DNA from: CAXXOK01 sp964640955
GTDB lineage: Bacteria; Bacillota; Clostridia; Christensenellales; Aristaeellaceae
Assembly (NCBI GenBank): GCA_964640955.1
Contig: CAZXJI010000004.1
Span: forward strand, 62,001-126,000
Length of the DNA stretch: 64,000 bases
Direction: 5' to 3'
Shown here: piece after piece, positions 49,975-58,157 of the stretch
Position numbering within the stretch: the stretch's first letter is position 1
Layout: the number at the start of each line of letters is the position of its first letter
Notes under the pieces: model-generated
The model's database searches: none
The model's input: only the letters and a program-made list of their open reading frames with translations
Told to the model about the DNA's origin: nothing
Program-made: the position numbers and the translations under genes

Positions 49975-51431
49975 TGGATCAGACGCGGGCGCCGCTGTAC
50001 GACGCGTTGGAGGCCATGCGCGACGAACGCATCGTGCCCTTCGACGTGCCCGGCCACAAGCGGGGCAAGGGCAACCCGGCGCTGACGGCGTTCCTGGGCG
50101 AGCGCTGCCTGAGCGTGGACGTCAACTCCATGAAGCCGCTGGATAACCTCTGCCACCCCGTGAGCGTCATCAAGGAGGCGGAAGCGCTGGCCGCGGACGC
50201 CTTCGGCGCGGCGCGGGCGTTTTTCATGGTGGGCGGCACCACCTCCGCCGTGCAGGCCATGATGCTTTCCACCCTCAAAAGCGGCGATAAGATCATCCTC
50301 CCCCGCAACGTGCACCAGAGCGTGATCAACGCCATGGTGCTGTGCGGCGCGGTGCCCGTATACGTAAATCCCGAAACGGACACGCGCCTGGGCATCGCGC
50401 TGGGCATGTCCTACGCGTCGGTGGAGCGCGCCGTGACCGCCACGCCGGACGCCAGGGCCATTCTCGTCAACAATCCCACGTACTACGGCGTGTGCTCCGA
50501 TATCCGCCGCATCACGGCGCTGGCGCACGCCCGCGGCCTGCGCGTGCTGGCGGACGAGGCGCACGGCACGCACTTCTACTTCGGCAGCGGCATGCCGCCT
50601 TCAGCCATGGCGGCGGGCGCGGACATGGCGGCGGTCAGCCTGCACAAGTCCGGCGGCTCGCTTACGCAAAGCTCCGTCCTCCTGTGCGGCGAGAAGGTCA
50701 ACGCCGATTACGTGCGCCAGATCATCAACCTGACGCAGACCACCAGCGCAAGCTACCTCCTGCTTTCAAGCCTCGACATTTCCCGGCGCAACCTGGCGCT
50801 GCAGGGCCCGGAGCTGTTTGAGAAGGTTACGCGCTTCGCCCGCTACGCGCGGGACGAGATCAACGATCTGGGCGACTACTACGCCTTTTCGCGGGAATTA
50901 ATCAACGGCGACAGCGTTTTCGACTTCGACGAGACCAAACTGTCCGTGAACACCATGGACGTGGGGCTGGCAGGCATCGAGGTGTACGATCTGCTCCGCG
51001 ACAAGTACGACATCCAGGTGGAGTTCGGCGATCTGGGCAACATTCTGGCCTATATCTCCGTAGGCGACAAGACCAAGCACATCGAGCGGCTGATCAGCGC
51101 GCTTTCCGACATCCGCAGGCTGTATAAGCGCGAGCGCAAGGGCCTTCTGGAAACGGAGTACGTAAGCCCCGAGGTCGTCGCTTCCCCGCAGGCGGCCTTC
51201 TACGCCGCGAAGAAAAGCGTTCCGCTGGAAAGCTGCGCCGGCGGCGTATGCGGCGAGTTCGTCATGAGCTATCCTCCCGGCATTCCCATCCTCGCGCCGG
51301 GCGAGCGCGTGACCCCGCAGATTATCGAGTACATCCGCTACGCGCGGGAGAAGGGCTGCACGCTCACCGGCCCGGAAAGCATGGACGCGAGCCGACTCAA
51401 CATCGTTACGGAGGCGAAAACCGATGGATGA
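49974..51431 (+). CDS. Orn/Lys/Arg decarboxylase (PLP, short form)
   Basis: The 485-residue protein is the short form of the bacterial fold-I decarboxylase. The N-terminal VPGHKRGKG is a hallmark, the PLP region has FFMVGGTTSAVQAM and VLADEAHGTHF, and the Schiff-base lysine is K225 in SLHKSGGSL. The conserved SYPPGIPILAPGE lies near the C-terminus. Neighbouring agmatinase suggests arginine as substrate (SpeA role in many Firmicutes); lysine or ornithine cannot be excluded. It overlaps speD by one base and speE by eight bases. Confidence 0.93.
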   Translation: MDQTRAPLYDALEAMRDERIVPFDVPGHKRGKGNPALTAFLGERCLSVDVNSMKPLDNLCHPVSVIKEAEALAADAFGAARAFFMVGGTTSAVQAMMLSTLKSGDKIILPRNVHQSVINAMVLCGAVPVYVNPETDTRLGIALGMSYASVERAVTATPDARAILVNNPTYYGVCSDIRRITALAHARGLRVLADEAHGTHFYFGSGMPPSAMAAGADMAAVSLHKSGGSLTQSSVLLCGEKVNADYVRQIINLTQTTSASYLLLSSLDISRRNLALQGPELFEKVTRFARYARDEINDLGDYYAFSRELINGDSVFDFDETKLSVNTMDVGLAGIEVYDLLRDKYDIQVEFGDLGNILAYISVGDKTKHIERLISALSDIRRLYKRERKGLLETEYVSPEVVASPQAAFYAAKKSVPLESCAGGVCGEFVMSYPPGIPILAPGERVTPQIIEYIRYAREKGCTLTGPESMDASRLNIVTEAKTDG

Positions 51432-52278
51432 CCTGTGGTTCAGCGAATATCACACCCCGGACGTGCGTTTCTCCATCCGGGTCAGCGCCCAGCTGCATCA
51501 GGAGCAGAGCGATTACCAGCGCATCGCCGTGTACGACTCGCCCGAATTCGGCCGCATCCTTACGCTGGACGGCGTGCTGATGCTGACCGAGCGGGACGAG
51601 TTTATTTACCACGAAATGATCACCCACGTGCCCATGGCGGTCAACCCGGATATCCGCAGGGTGCTGGTCATCGGCGCGGGCGACGGCGGCGCGGCGCGGG
51701 AGCTGTGCAGGTATCCGGGTATCGAGTCGGTCGACGTGGCCGAGATCGACCGCCGCGTAACGGAGGTCTGCCGCGAATACCTGCCGCAGACCGCCTGCGG
51801 CTTTGACGACCCGCGGGTGAAGCCGCACTTTATGGACGGGCTCAAGTATGTACGCCATACGAAGGAGAAGTACGATCTGATCATCGTCGACTCGACCGAC
51901 CCTTCCGGCCCCGGCGAGGTGCTGTTCACCAAGGAGTTTTACGGGGGGTGCCTGAGCGCGCTCACCGAAAACGGCATTCTCGTCAATCAGCACGAAAGCC
52001 CCTTCTACCGGGAGGACGCCAGAGCCATGCGCGGTTCGCACAAACGCATCCTGAGCGTGTTCCCCGTGAGCCGCGTCTATCAGGCGCATATTCCCACCTA
52101 CCCTTCGGGACACTGGCTGTTCGGCTTCGCCTCGCGCGGCCTGCACCCCGTGCGCGACCTGAAGGCCGGCGCGTGGAAGGCGCTGGGCATACCGACCCGG
52201 TACTACAACGTGAACCTGCACCGCGGCGCTTTCTGCCTGCCCAACTACGTACAGGAGGAGCTGGAAAAGGATGAATAG
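51424..52278 (+). CDS. speE: Spermidine synthase (aminopropyltransferase)
   Basis: The 284-residue protein has the N-terminal beta domain (SDYQRIAVYDSPEFGRILTL), the AdoMet-like binding VLVIGAGDGGAARE, and the catalytic IIVDSTDPSGPGEVLFT. It transfers an aminopropyl group from decarboxylated AdoMet (from SpeD) to putrescine or a related amine. Overlaps of eight bases on each side tie it to the decarboxylase and agmatinase. Agmatine as acceptor, giving N1-aminopropylagmatine for SpeB, is a possible alternative. Confidence 0.95.
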   Translation: MDDLWFSEYHTPDVRFSIRVSAQLHQEQSDYQRIAVYDSPEFGRILTLDGVLMLTERDEFIYHEMITHVPMAVNPDIRRVLVIGAGDGGAARELCRYPGIESVDVAEIDRRVTEVCREYLPQTACGFDDPRVKPHFMDGLKYVRHTKEKYDLIIVDSTDPSGPGEVLFTKEFYGGCLSALTENGILVNQHESPFYREDARAMRGSHKRILSVFPVSRVYQAHIPTYPSGHWLFGFASRGLHPVRDLKAGAWKALGIPTRYYNVNLHRGAFCLPNYVQEELEKDE

Positions 52279-53122
52279 GAACGTTCAGACCTTTCTGGGC
52301 TGCGACGCGCCTTACGAACAGGCGGATATCGTGCTGTTCGGCGCGCCCTTCGACGGCACGACCTCGTTTCGGCCCGGCGCGCGCTTCGGTCCCGCGGCCA
52401 TCCGCGCCGATTCCGTGGGGCTGGAAACCTATTCCCCCTACTGCGACCGCGACCTGACCGGCCTGCGCGTGTGCGACGTAGGCGATCTGGAAACGCCTTT
52501 CGGCAACGCGGAAAAGGCGCTTACGCTGATCGAGCGGCGCACGGCGGAGATTCTCGACGCGGGCAAAAAGCCCTTCATGCTCGGCGGCGAGCACCTGGTC
52601 ACGCTGGGGGCGATGCGCGCCGTGTGCAGGCGCTACCCGGACGTGCGCGTGCTGCATCTGGACGCGCACACCGACCTGCGCAGCGATTATCTGGGCGAGC
52701 CGTTCTCCCACGCCTGCGTCATTCGCCGCGTCTGGGAGCTGATCGGCGACGGGCGCATCCACCAGTTTGCCATCCGAAGCGGCGAAAAGGACGAGTTCAC
52801 CTTCGCGGAGCGCCACACGCGCATGCATCGTTTCACCCTGTCCGGGTGGGGCGACACGCTTGCCGACCTCGGAAACGCGCCCGTGTACCTGACCCTCGAC
52901 CTGGACGTGCTCGACCCGTCCGTGCTGCCCGGCACGGGCACGCCGGAGCCGGGCGGCGTAAGCTTTACGGAGCTGCTGAACGCCCTTTTGAAGCTCCGCA
53001 GGCTCAACCTGATCGGCTGCGATCTGGTGGAGCTGTCCCCCCACTACGACCCGAGCGGCGTTTCCACCGCCGCGGCCTGCAAGCTGACCCGCGAGATTCT
53101 CTTGCAAATGAAAGGAGCGTGA
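52271..53122 (+). CDS. speB: Agmatinase / aminopropylagmatine ureohydrolase
   Basis: The 283-residue ureohydrolase has all expected manganese-binding motifs: LGGEHLVT, LHLDAHTDLR and LTLDLDVLDPS. It also has FDGTTSFRPGARFGP at the N-terminus. It releases urea from agmatine to give putrescine, or from N1-aminopropylagmatine to give spermidine. It overlaps speE by eight bases and is followed six bases later by the dehydrogenase gene. Confidence 0.95.
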   Translation: MNRNVQTFLGCDAPYEQADIVLFGAPFDGTTSFRPGARFGPAAIRADSVGLETYSPYCDRDLTGLRVCDVGDLETPFGNAEKALTLIERRTAEILDAGKKPFMLGGEHLVTLGAMRAVCRRYPDVRVLHLDAHTDLRSDYLGEPFSHACVIRRVWELIGDGRIHQFAIRSGEKDEFTFAERHTRMHRFTLSGWGDTLADLGNAPVYLTLDLDVLDPSVLPGTGTPEPGGVSFTELLNALLKLRRLNLIGCDLVELSPHYDPSGVSTAAACKLTREILLQMKGA

Positions 53123-53127
53123 CCCCT

Positions 53128-54327
53128 ATGGGAAAATGTATGATCGTCGGCTGCGGAGGCGTGGCCTCCGTCGCTATCCATAAGTGCTGCCAGAACAGCG
53201 ACGCGTTTGAGGAGATTCTCATCGCCAGCCGCACCAAGAGCAAGTGCGACGCCCTCAAGGCGAAGCTGGACGGCGGCAAAACCAAAATCCGCACCGCACA
53301 GGTGGACGCGGACAGGGTGGAGGAGTTGATCGCCCTCATAAAGGACTTCCGCCCCGACGTGGTGTTGAATCTGGCGCTCCCCTACCAGGACCTGACCATT
53401 ATGGACGCGTGCCTCGCGACCAAAACCCACTACGTCGATACCGCCAACTACGAGCCGCCGGAGACGGCCAAGTTCGAGTACAGCTGGCAGTGGGCCTACC
53501 GCGAGAAGTTCCGTGAGGCGGGCATCTGCGCGCTGCTGGGCAGCGGCTTCGACCCCGGCGTGACGGGGGTGTTCGCCGCCTACGCGCAGAAGCATCAGTT
53601 CGACGAGATCCACTATATGGATATCCTGGACGCCAACGGCGGCGACCACGGCTACCCCTTCGCCACCAACTTCAACCCCGAAATCAATATCCGCGAGGTA
53701 ACGGCCAAGGGCAGCTACTGGGAGGACGGCCGCTGGGTGGAAACCGAGCCCATGGAGATCAAGCGCGAGTACGACTTCAAGCAGATCGGCAAAAAGGACA
53801 TGTACCTGCTGCACCATGAGGAGCTCGAAAGCCTCGGGCAGAACTTGAAAGGCATTAAGCGCATCCGGTTCTTTATGACCTTCGGGCAGAGCTACCTGAC
53901 CCACCTCAAGTGCCTGCAGGACGTGGGCATGACTTCCATCGTGCCCATCGACTTTCAGGGGCAGAAGATCGTCCCCTTGCAGTTCCTGAAAGCGGTGCTG
54001 CCCGACCCGGCTTCCCTCGGGCCCCGTACCGTGGGCAAAACGAACATCGGGTGCATCTTCGAGGGCGTGAAGGACGGCAAGCGCAAGACCTATTACCTCT
54101 ATAACATCTGCGACCATCAGGCGTGCTACCGCGAGGTGGGCAGCCAGGCCATCAGCTACACGACCGGCGTACCCGCGATGATCGGCGCGATGCTGGTGAT
54201 GAACGGCACCTGGAACAAGCCCGGCGTGTGGAACATGGAACAGTTCGACCCCGATCCCTTCATGGACGCGCTGAACCAATGGGGCCTGCCCTGGCAGGAG
54301 GATTTCGCCCCCGTGCTGGTGGACTGA
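53128..54327 (+). CDS. Carboxynorspermidine/carboxyspermidine dehydrogenase (saccharopine dehydrogenase fold)
   Basis: The 399-residue protein has a Rossmann N-terminus (MIVGCGGVASVAIHKC), VVLNLALPYQDLTIMDACL, the TANYEPPE region and GSGFDPGVTGVFAAYA. This is the pattern of LYS1-like carboxy(nor)spermidine dehydrogenase (CASDH). It condenses aspartate semialdehyde with putrescine or diaminopropane using NAD(P)H. ATG 53128 has AAAGGAG upstream; a longer frame from 52471 lies over speB and is a shadow. It is coupled to the decarboxylase by TGATG. Confidence 0.93.
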   Translation: MGKCMIVGCGGVASVAIHKCCQNSDAFEEILIASRTKSKCDALKAKLDGGKTKIRTAQVDADRVEELIALIKDFRPDVVLNLALPYQDLTIMDACLATKTHYVDTANYEPPETAKFEYSWQWAYREKFREAGICALLGSGFDPGVTGVFAAYAQKHQFDEIHYMDILDANGGDHGYPFATNFNPEINIREVTAKGSYWEDGRWVETEPMEIKREYDFKQIGKKDMYLLHHEELESLGQNLKGIKRIRFFMTFGQSYLTHLKCLQDVGMTSIVPIDFQGQKIVPLQFLKAVLPDPASLGPRTVGKTNIGCIFEGVKDGKRKTYYLYNICDHQACYREVGSQAISYTTGVPAMIGAMLVMNGTWNKPGVWNMEQFDPDPFMDALNQWGLPWQEDFAPVLVD

Positions 54328-55466
54328 TGGACGCGCTCACCCGCGACTTGAGCGCCCTGCCCACCCCCTGTTACGTGGTGGACGAAACGCTGCTTGAACG
54401 CAATCTGCAAATCCTGAAAGAGGTGGCTGACCGCGCGGGTTGCAGGATTCTGCTGGCGCAGAAGGCGTTTTCGATGTTCGCGGTCTATCCGCTCATCGGG
54501 CGCTATCTCGCGGGCACAGCGGCCAGCGGGCTGTACGAGGCGAAGCTCGGGCATACGGAAATGGGTGGGGAAACGCACGTTTTTTCCGCCGCCTATCGCG
54601 AGGACGAGTTCGACGAGATTCTCTCGACCTGCGACCATGTCGTGTTCAACTCGTTTGCGCAGTGGGAGAGGTACAAGGGCAGGGCACTGGCCGCCGGCCG
54701 CAGCTGCGGCATTCGCCTGAACCCCGAGTGCTCCACGCAGGAGCACGGTATCTACGACCCCTGCGCGCCGTACTCCCGCCTCGGCGTGACGCTTGAAAAC
54801 TTCCGCCCAGAGCTGCTGGACGGCATCGAGGGCCTGCACTTTCACACCCTTTGCGAGCAGAACAGCGACGCGCTTACGCGCACCGTCGCGGCGGTGGAGG
54901 AGCGCTTCGGCGAATACCTGCCGCGCATGAAATGGGTCAACTTCGGCGGCGGGCATCACGTCACCAAGCCGGGCTACGATATCGACGCGCTGGTCGACTG
55001 CGTCGTGCGCTTCCGGGAAAAGTACGGCGTGACGGTCTACCTGGAACCGGGCGAGGCCGTGGCGCTGAACGCCGGGTTTCTGGTGACGCGCGTGCTGGAC
55101 GTGGTGGATAACGGCATGCAGATCGCCGTTTTGGACGCGTCCGCCGCCTGCCATATGCCGGACGTGCTGGAAATGCCTTATCGCCCGCCCCTGCGCGGCG
55201 CGGCGAAGCCCGGCGAACAGCCGTATACCTACCGGCTCGCCGGGCCTACGTGCCTTGCGGGCGACGTGATCGGCGACTACGCTTTCGATCATGCCCTGAG
55301 GGTTGGGGAAGCGCTGATCTTCGAGGATATGGCCATCTATACCATGGTCAAGAACAACACCTTCAACGGCATGTCGCTTCCGGCCATCCTGCTTCGGGAG
55401 GCGGGCGGCGGCATCCGCACGGTGAGAGCCTTCGGTTATGAGGATTTCAAGAGCCGTCTGTCTTGA
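54327..55466 (+). CDS. nspC: Carboxynorspermidine/carboxyspermidine decarboxylase
   Basis: The 379-residue fold-III PLP enzyme has LAQKAFSMFAVYPLI (PLP lysine near residue 46), GLHFHTLCEQNSDAL, WVNFGGGHHVTKPGYD, EPGEAVALNAGFLV and DASAACHMPDVLEMPYRPP. These are the NspC/CASDC signatures. It completes the carboxyspermidine route to (nor)spermidine with the preceding dehydrogenase. It is the last gene of the operon. Its presence next to speD and speE is discussed in the findings. Confidence 0.94.
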   Translation: MDALTRDLSALPTPCYVVDETLLERNLQILKEVADRAGCRILLAQKAFSMFAVYPLIGRYLAGTAASGLYEAKLGHTEMGGETHVFSAAYREDEFDEILSTCDHVVFNSFAQWERYKGRALAAGRSCGIRLNPECSTQEHGIYDPCAPYSRLGVTLENFRPELLDGIEGLHFHTLCEQNSDALTRTVAAVEERFGEYLPRMKWVNFGGGHHVTKPGYDIDALVDCVVRFREKYGVTVYLEPGEAVALNAGFLVTRVLDVVDNGMQIAVLDASAACHMPDVLEMPYRPPLRGAAKPGEQPYTYRLAGPTCLAGDVIGDYAFDHALRVGEALIFEDMAIYTMVKNNTFNGMSLPAILLREAGGGIRTVRAFGYEDFKSRLS

Positions 55467-55518
55467 AACGATTGTCGCCAAGTGTCCAAAGTCGAGAAAA
55501 GCCAGATCTACCAAAACG

Positions 55519-55560
55519 AAACCGGCCGGCAGAAGCGCGTGCGCTTCCGCCGGCCGGTTT
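55519..55560. terminator. 42-bp near-perfect palindrome, shared terminator
   Basis: AAACCGGCCGGC (55519-55530) and its complement (55549-55560) flank an inner GAAGCGC-GT-GCGCTTC stem. It lies 52 bp after nspC and 39 bp after the barstar stop, so it probably ends both convergent transcripts. Confidence 0.7.
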
Positions 55561-55598
55561 GACATAACGAATAGCTTTCCTCTGCGTCCTCCGGGCTT

Positions 55599-55877
55599 TC
55601 AACCCACGGCTTTCACCGTCAGCCTGAGGTTGTAGTTCCCGTCGGCCGCGTCCCCGAACACCTTCAAAAGCCTCGGCGTATACCCGGCCATTTTCCCCAG
55701 CGGGCGGGTGGAATAGACAAGGATGATGTGCGTGGGCTCGGTAATGCTCGACAGCTCGTCGAAAAGCGCGTCCAGATTGGCGCCGTAGTAAAAGGGGAAG
55801 CCCATGTTCTCTTTCAGGTACCGATGCAGGGAAATCTTCTCCTCAAAAGCGGAAACATCCAATTGAATCTCTTGCAT
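55599..55877 (-). CDS. Barstar-family ribonuclease inhibitor
   Basis: The 92-residue protein has the barstar core FYYGANLDALFDEL, matching YYGENLDALWDCL of Bacillus barstar, including the D35/D39 equivalents that bind barnase's active site. It has no signal peptide, so it acts in the cytoplasm. It lies 18 bp after the double-barnase gene and should protect the producer. The C-terminal helix (RLLKVFGDAADGNYNLRLTV) is close in pattern to barstar, but the Glu76 equivalent is unclear. Confidence 0.92.
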   Translation of the reverse strand: MQEIQLDVSAFEEKISLHRYLKENMGFPFYYGANLDALFDELSSITEPTHIILVYSTRPLGKMAGYTPRLLKVFGDAADGNYNLRLTVKAVG

Positions 55878-55895
55878 AACGCGACCCTCCCCGGC

Positions 55896-56729
55896 CTAAT
55901 AAAGGCGTTCAAAGCTGTTGTGATTGTCGGGCGTATAGTAGATCAGTCCGTCGTTGCTCCATACCAGCCGCTGGTCGCTGCGACGGCCGCTTTGCACGTT
56001 CACGTCGCATTCCCACCATTCGCGCCCGTCCGCGTCGGGCAAAAGCCCTTCCCGGTTGCCGAAGCTGTCCCCGCCAATGGCGCAGCCGGGGGCGACGTCG
56101 CCGAGGTTGTTTTTCTTGTTGGACCAGCCCAGTTCCTTCGCCTCGTCGCGGGTCAGGTAATTGGTGGGAAGCCTGCCGTACAGGTGCAGGTAAGCCGCCA
56201 CGTCGTCGCGGGAAAGGTATGCGCCGTTCTCCCGGATATCGGCGGCAGCCGCCGCGGGTTCGCCGGTCACGACGACCTGACGGAAGCTTTCGTAGTGGTC
56301 GTCGGTGTAGTAGATCAGCCCGTCGTTGGAAAAGATGACGCGCTTGGCGTTGCGGTAGCCGCCGTCGGCGTCGATATCGCACTCCGTCCACACGCGGCCG
56401 CTTGCCGCGGGCAGCAGGTGTTCGTAGTTGCCGAAAACGTCCCCACCGATGGATTTTCCGGGCGCCACGTCGCCCAGGTTGCCTGCCCGGCTGTCCCAGC
56501 CCAGCGCCGCGGCCTGCTTTTTGGTAATGTAGTTGTCCGGCAGCTGCCCGAACGCGGTCAGGTATACGGCGACCTCCTCCAGGGAGGTATAGGAGCCGGT
56601 TTCGGCCACGGGAACATCGGCGGCGTTTACAGCGATGGTCTGCGCGGCCGCCGCGGCCGGCAGGCACAGCGCGCACGCCAGCAGTAGGCCCGTCAGCAGC
56701 AACCCCGTCGTTCGCCTGATGTGTTTCAT
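55896..56729 (-). CDS. Secreted tandem double-barnase ribonuclease
   Basis: The 277-residue protein has a signal peptide (about 1-28, LLLTGLLLACALCLPAAAAA) and two barnase domains (about 48-153 and 171-277). Each has the family core LPDNYIT/LPTNYLT, GNLGDVAPGKSIGGD/NNLGDVAPGCAIGGD and NDGLIYYT. In domain 1 the barnase residues K27, E73, R83, R87 and H102 are kept (K70, E116, R126, R130, H145), but R59 is Tyr102. In domain 2, E73, R83, R87 and R59 are kept (E240, R250, R254, R226), but K27 is Arg194 and the catalytic H102 is Asn269, followed by His270. ATG 56729 has GGGGAGG upstream. It should be an exported guanyl-preferring RNase. Confidence 0.93.
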   Translation of the reverse strand: MKHIRRTTGLLLTGLLLACALCLPAAAAAQTIAVNAADVPVAETGSYTSLEEVAVYLTAFGQLPDNYITKKQAAALGWDSRAGNLGDVAPGKSIGGDVFGNYEHLLPAASGRVWTECDIDADGGYRNAKRVIFSNDGLIYYTDDHYESFRQVVVTGEPAAAAADIRENGAYLSRDDVAAYLHLYGRLPTNYLTRDEAKELGWSNKKNNLGDVAPGCAIGGDSFGNREGLLPDADGREWWECDVNVQSGRRSDQRLVWSNDGLIYYTPDNHNSFERLY

Positions 56730-56767
56730 AACCGGCCTCCCCCATCCGTTTTCCGTCCTGCTCATCC

Positions 56768-57634
56768 TCACAGCGCGATCGGGCTGCACCACGCGCTCCG
56801 GCCCGCTTCATCGATGATCTGGCAGCGCACGAAGCGTTCGCCGTGCTCGCGCTGCAGTTTGTAACTCGCCTGGGTGAGCCCCCGCCCGATCACGGGGCGG
56901 CCCGGCGTCCACACCAGGTTGGTATGGAAGTAGACACGTTCGGCGGGCGAACAGCGCACCGTCATCCAGCCGTCCTCCAGCGTGATCTGCTCGATGCGGG
57001 GCCCTTGGCTCGCGTAAAAAAGCCCCTCGTCCATCGCCCCTTTGATCGCTTCCGCGGAAAGGGTATCCGCCTGCACCATGGTGTAACTGACGCCCTCTTC
57101 GCCCTCGTAGGGGTGCGAGTCGTCGGAGGCAACCAGCGGGTACAGCTTGCCGTGCGCCGCGGTCACATCCAGTATTTCGGAGCTGTCCGGGCGAAGCATG
57201 GACATGGTGTTGTAGATTTCCGCCGCCGTTGCGTCGCGAAGCCCCGTGAGCGTCTCCATGGTGTTGAGCGACCAGTGCGGGTGCGCGATGATCGCGCGGC
57301 CCCCGCAGGCGCGCACGGCGTCGATGCCCGCCTGCGGCCCCAGCTCGTACATCAGGCGCGGCAGCACGTTCGCCGTCATGCCGAAGCCGACGATGTGCAC
57401 CACCTCCGCGGGCCAAGTGAAGTCCAGCTCGATCCCGGTCAAAAGCAGCATCCCGTTCTCGACGCGGTTCTGGGGAATCGTCACGCGGCGGTGATCGGTG
57501 ATGGCGAGAAAATCATAATCCTTCGCCCGGTACAGCGCAATCACCTCGTCGGGGGTTTTGGCGCCGTCGCTCTCGGTGGTGTGGCAATGCAGGTTTCCCT
57601 TCCAAAACGGGATGTCCTTTTTGAAGATCTCCAT
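56768..57634 (-). CDS. PHP domain metal-dependent phosphoesterase/hydrolase
   Basis: The 288-residue protein has the PHP motifs: NLHCHTTESDGAKTPDEV (H-x-H-T), LAITDHRRV, LLTGIELDF, IIAHPHW and VASDDSHPYEGEEG. These metal-binding His/Asp/Glu sites are complete. The C-terminal part (about 210-288) is a beta-rich domain of unknown role. It acts in the cytoplasm on a phosphoester or related bond, substrate unknown. ATG 57634 is preferred to the frame from 57658 because GGAGGAG precedes it. Confidence 0.87.
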   Translation of the reverse strand: MEIFKKDIPFWKGNLHCHTTESDGAKTPDEVIALYRAKDYDFLAITDHRRVTIPQNRVENGMLLLTGIELDFTWPAEVVHIVGFGMTANVLPRLMYELGPQAGIDAVRACGGRAIIAHPHWSLNTMETLTGLRDATAAEIYNTMSMLRPDSSEILDVTAAHGKLYPLVASDDSHPYEGEEGVSYTMVQADTLSAEAIKGAMDEGLFYASQGPRIEQITLEDGWMTVRCSPAERVYFHTNLVWTPGRPVIGRGLTQASYKLQREHGERFVRCQIIDEAGRSAWCSPIAL

Positions 57635-57721
57635 CGTCTGCGCTCCTCCCGTCCGCATAAGTGCGATCGCACGGACGGTCGTTGTTGTTTTGGCGGATCG
57701 CTCCGCCTGCGGTCGGTTTGT

Positions 57722-58138
57722 TTACAGCTGGGAAAGCACCCAGTCCATGCGGCTTTCCAGCTCGCTCGCCGTGCGGCGGTACGCGCCCAGGTCCGCGCCG
57801 AACGGATCCGCGACCGGCGGCCTGAACGCCGTTACGTTCACCCCGGGGAACCGCATGCGGATCGCCTCCGCGAGGCTCTCCCCCATCGCCACCACAAGCC
57901 GTGCGTCCGCGGCGAGGTTCCGCGTCAGCTGTCGGGCCGTGTGCCTGTTTAGGCTCAGGCCACGCTCCTTCATGACGTAAAAGGCGCCGTCGCTGGCCGT
58001 GTCGCCGTCGCGCGCGTACAGCCCCGCCGAGGCCGCCCGGTACGGAAGCCCGCGCCTTTGACACAGGTCGTTGAACAGGCATTGGGCCATGGGGCTTCGG
58101 CAGGTGTTGCCGCTGCAGATGAACAATACGTCCGTCAC
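57722..58138 (-). CDS. Low-molecular-weight protein tyrosine/arginine phosphatase (YwlE-like)
   Basis: The protein of about 138 residues has the P-loop at the N-terminus, FICSGNTCRSPMAQ, with catalytic Cys and Arg, and the general acid in VADPFG near the C-terminus. The T in the P-loop (CSGNTCR) matches the YwlE arginine-phosphatase subgroup. The GTG start at 58138 has GGAGG seven bases upstream. It follows the Sua5 gene, a common pairing in Firmicutes. Confidence 0.9.
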   Translation of the reverse strand: MTDVLFICSGNTCRSPMAQCLFNDLCQRRGLPYRAASAGLYARDGDTASDGAFYVMKERGLSLNRHTARQLTRNLAADARLVVAMGESLAEAIRMRFPGVNVTAFRPPVADPFGADLGAYRRTASELESRMDWVLSQL

Positions 58139-58157
58139 GGATTCGCCTCCCCGGTCG

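Noticed and set aside
52471..53127. Open frame extending the dehydrogenase gene upstream over speB
   Set aside because: It lacks family motifs and a ribosome site; ATG 53128 with AAAGGAG fits the family length.
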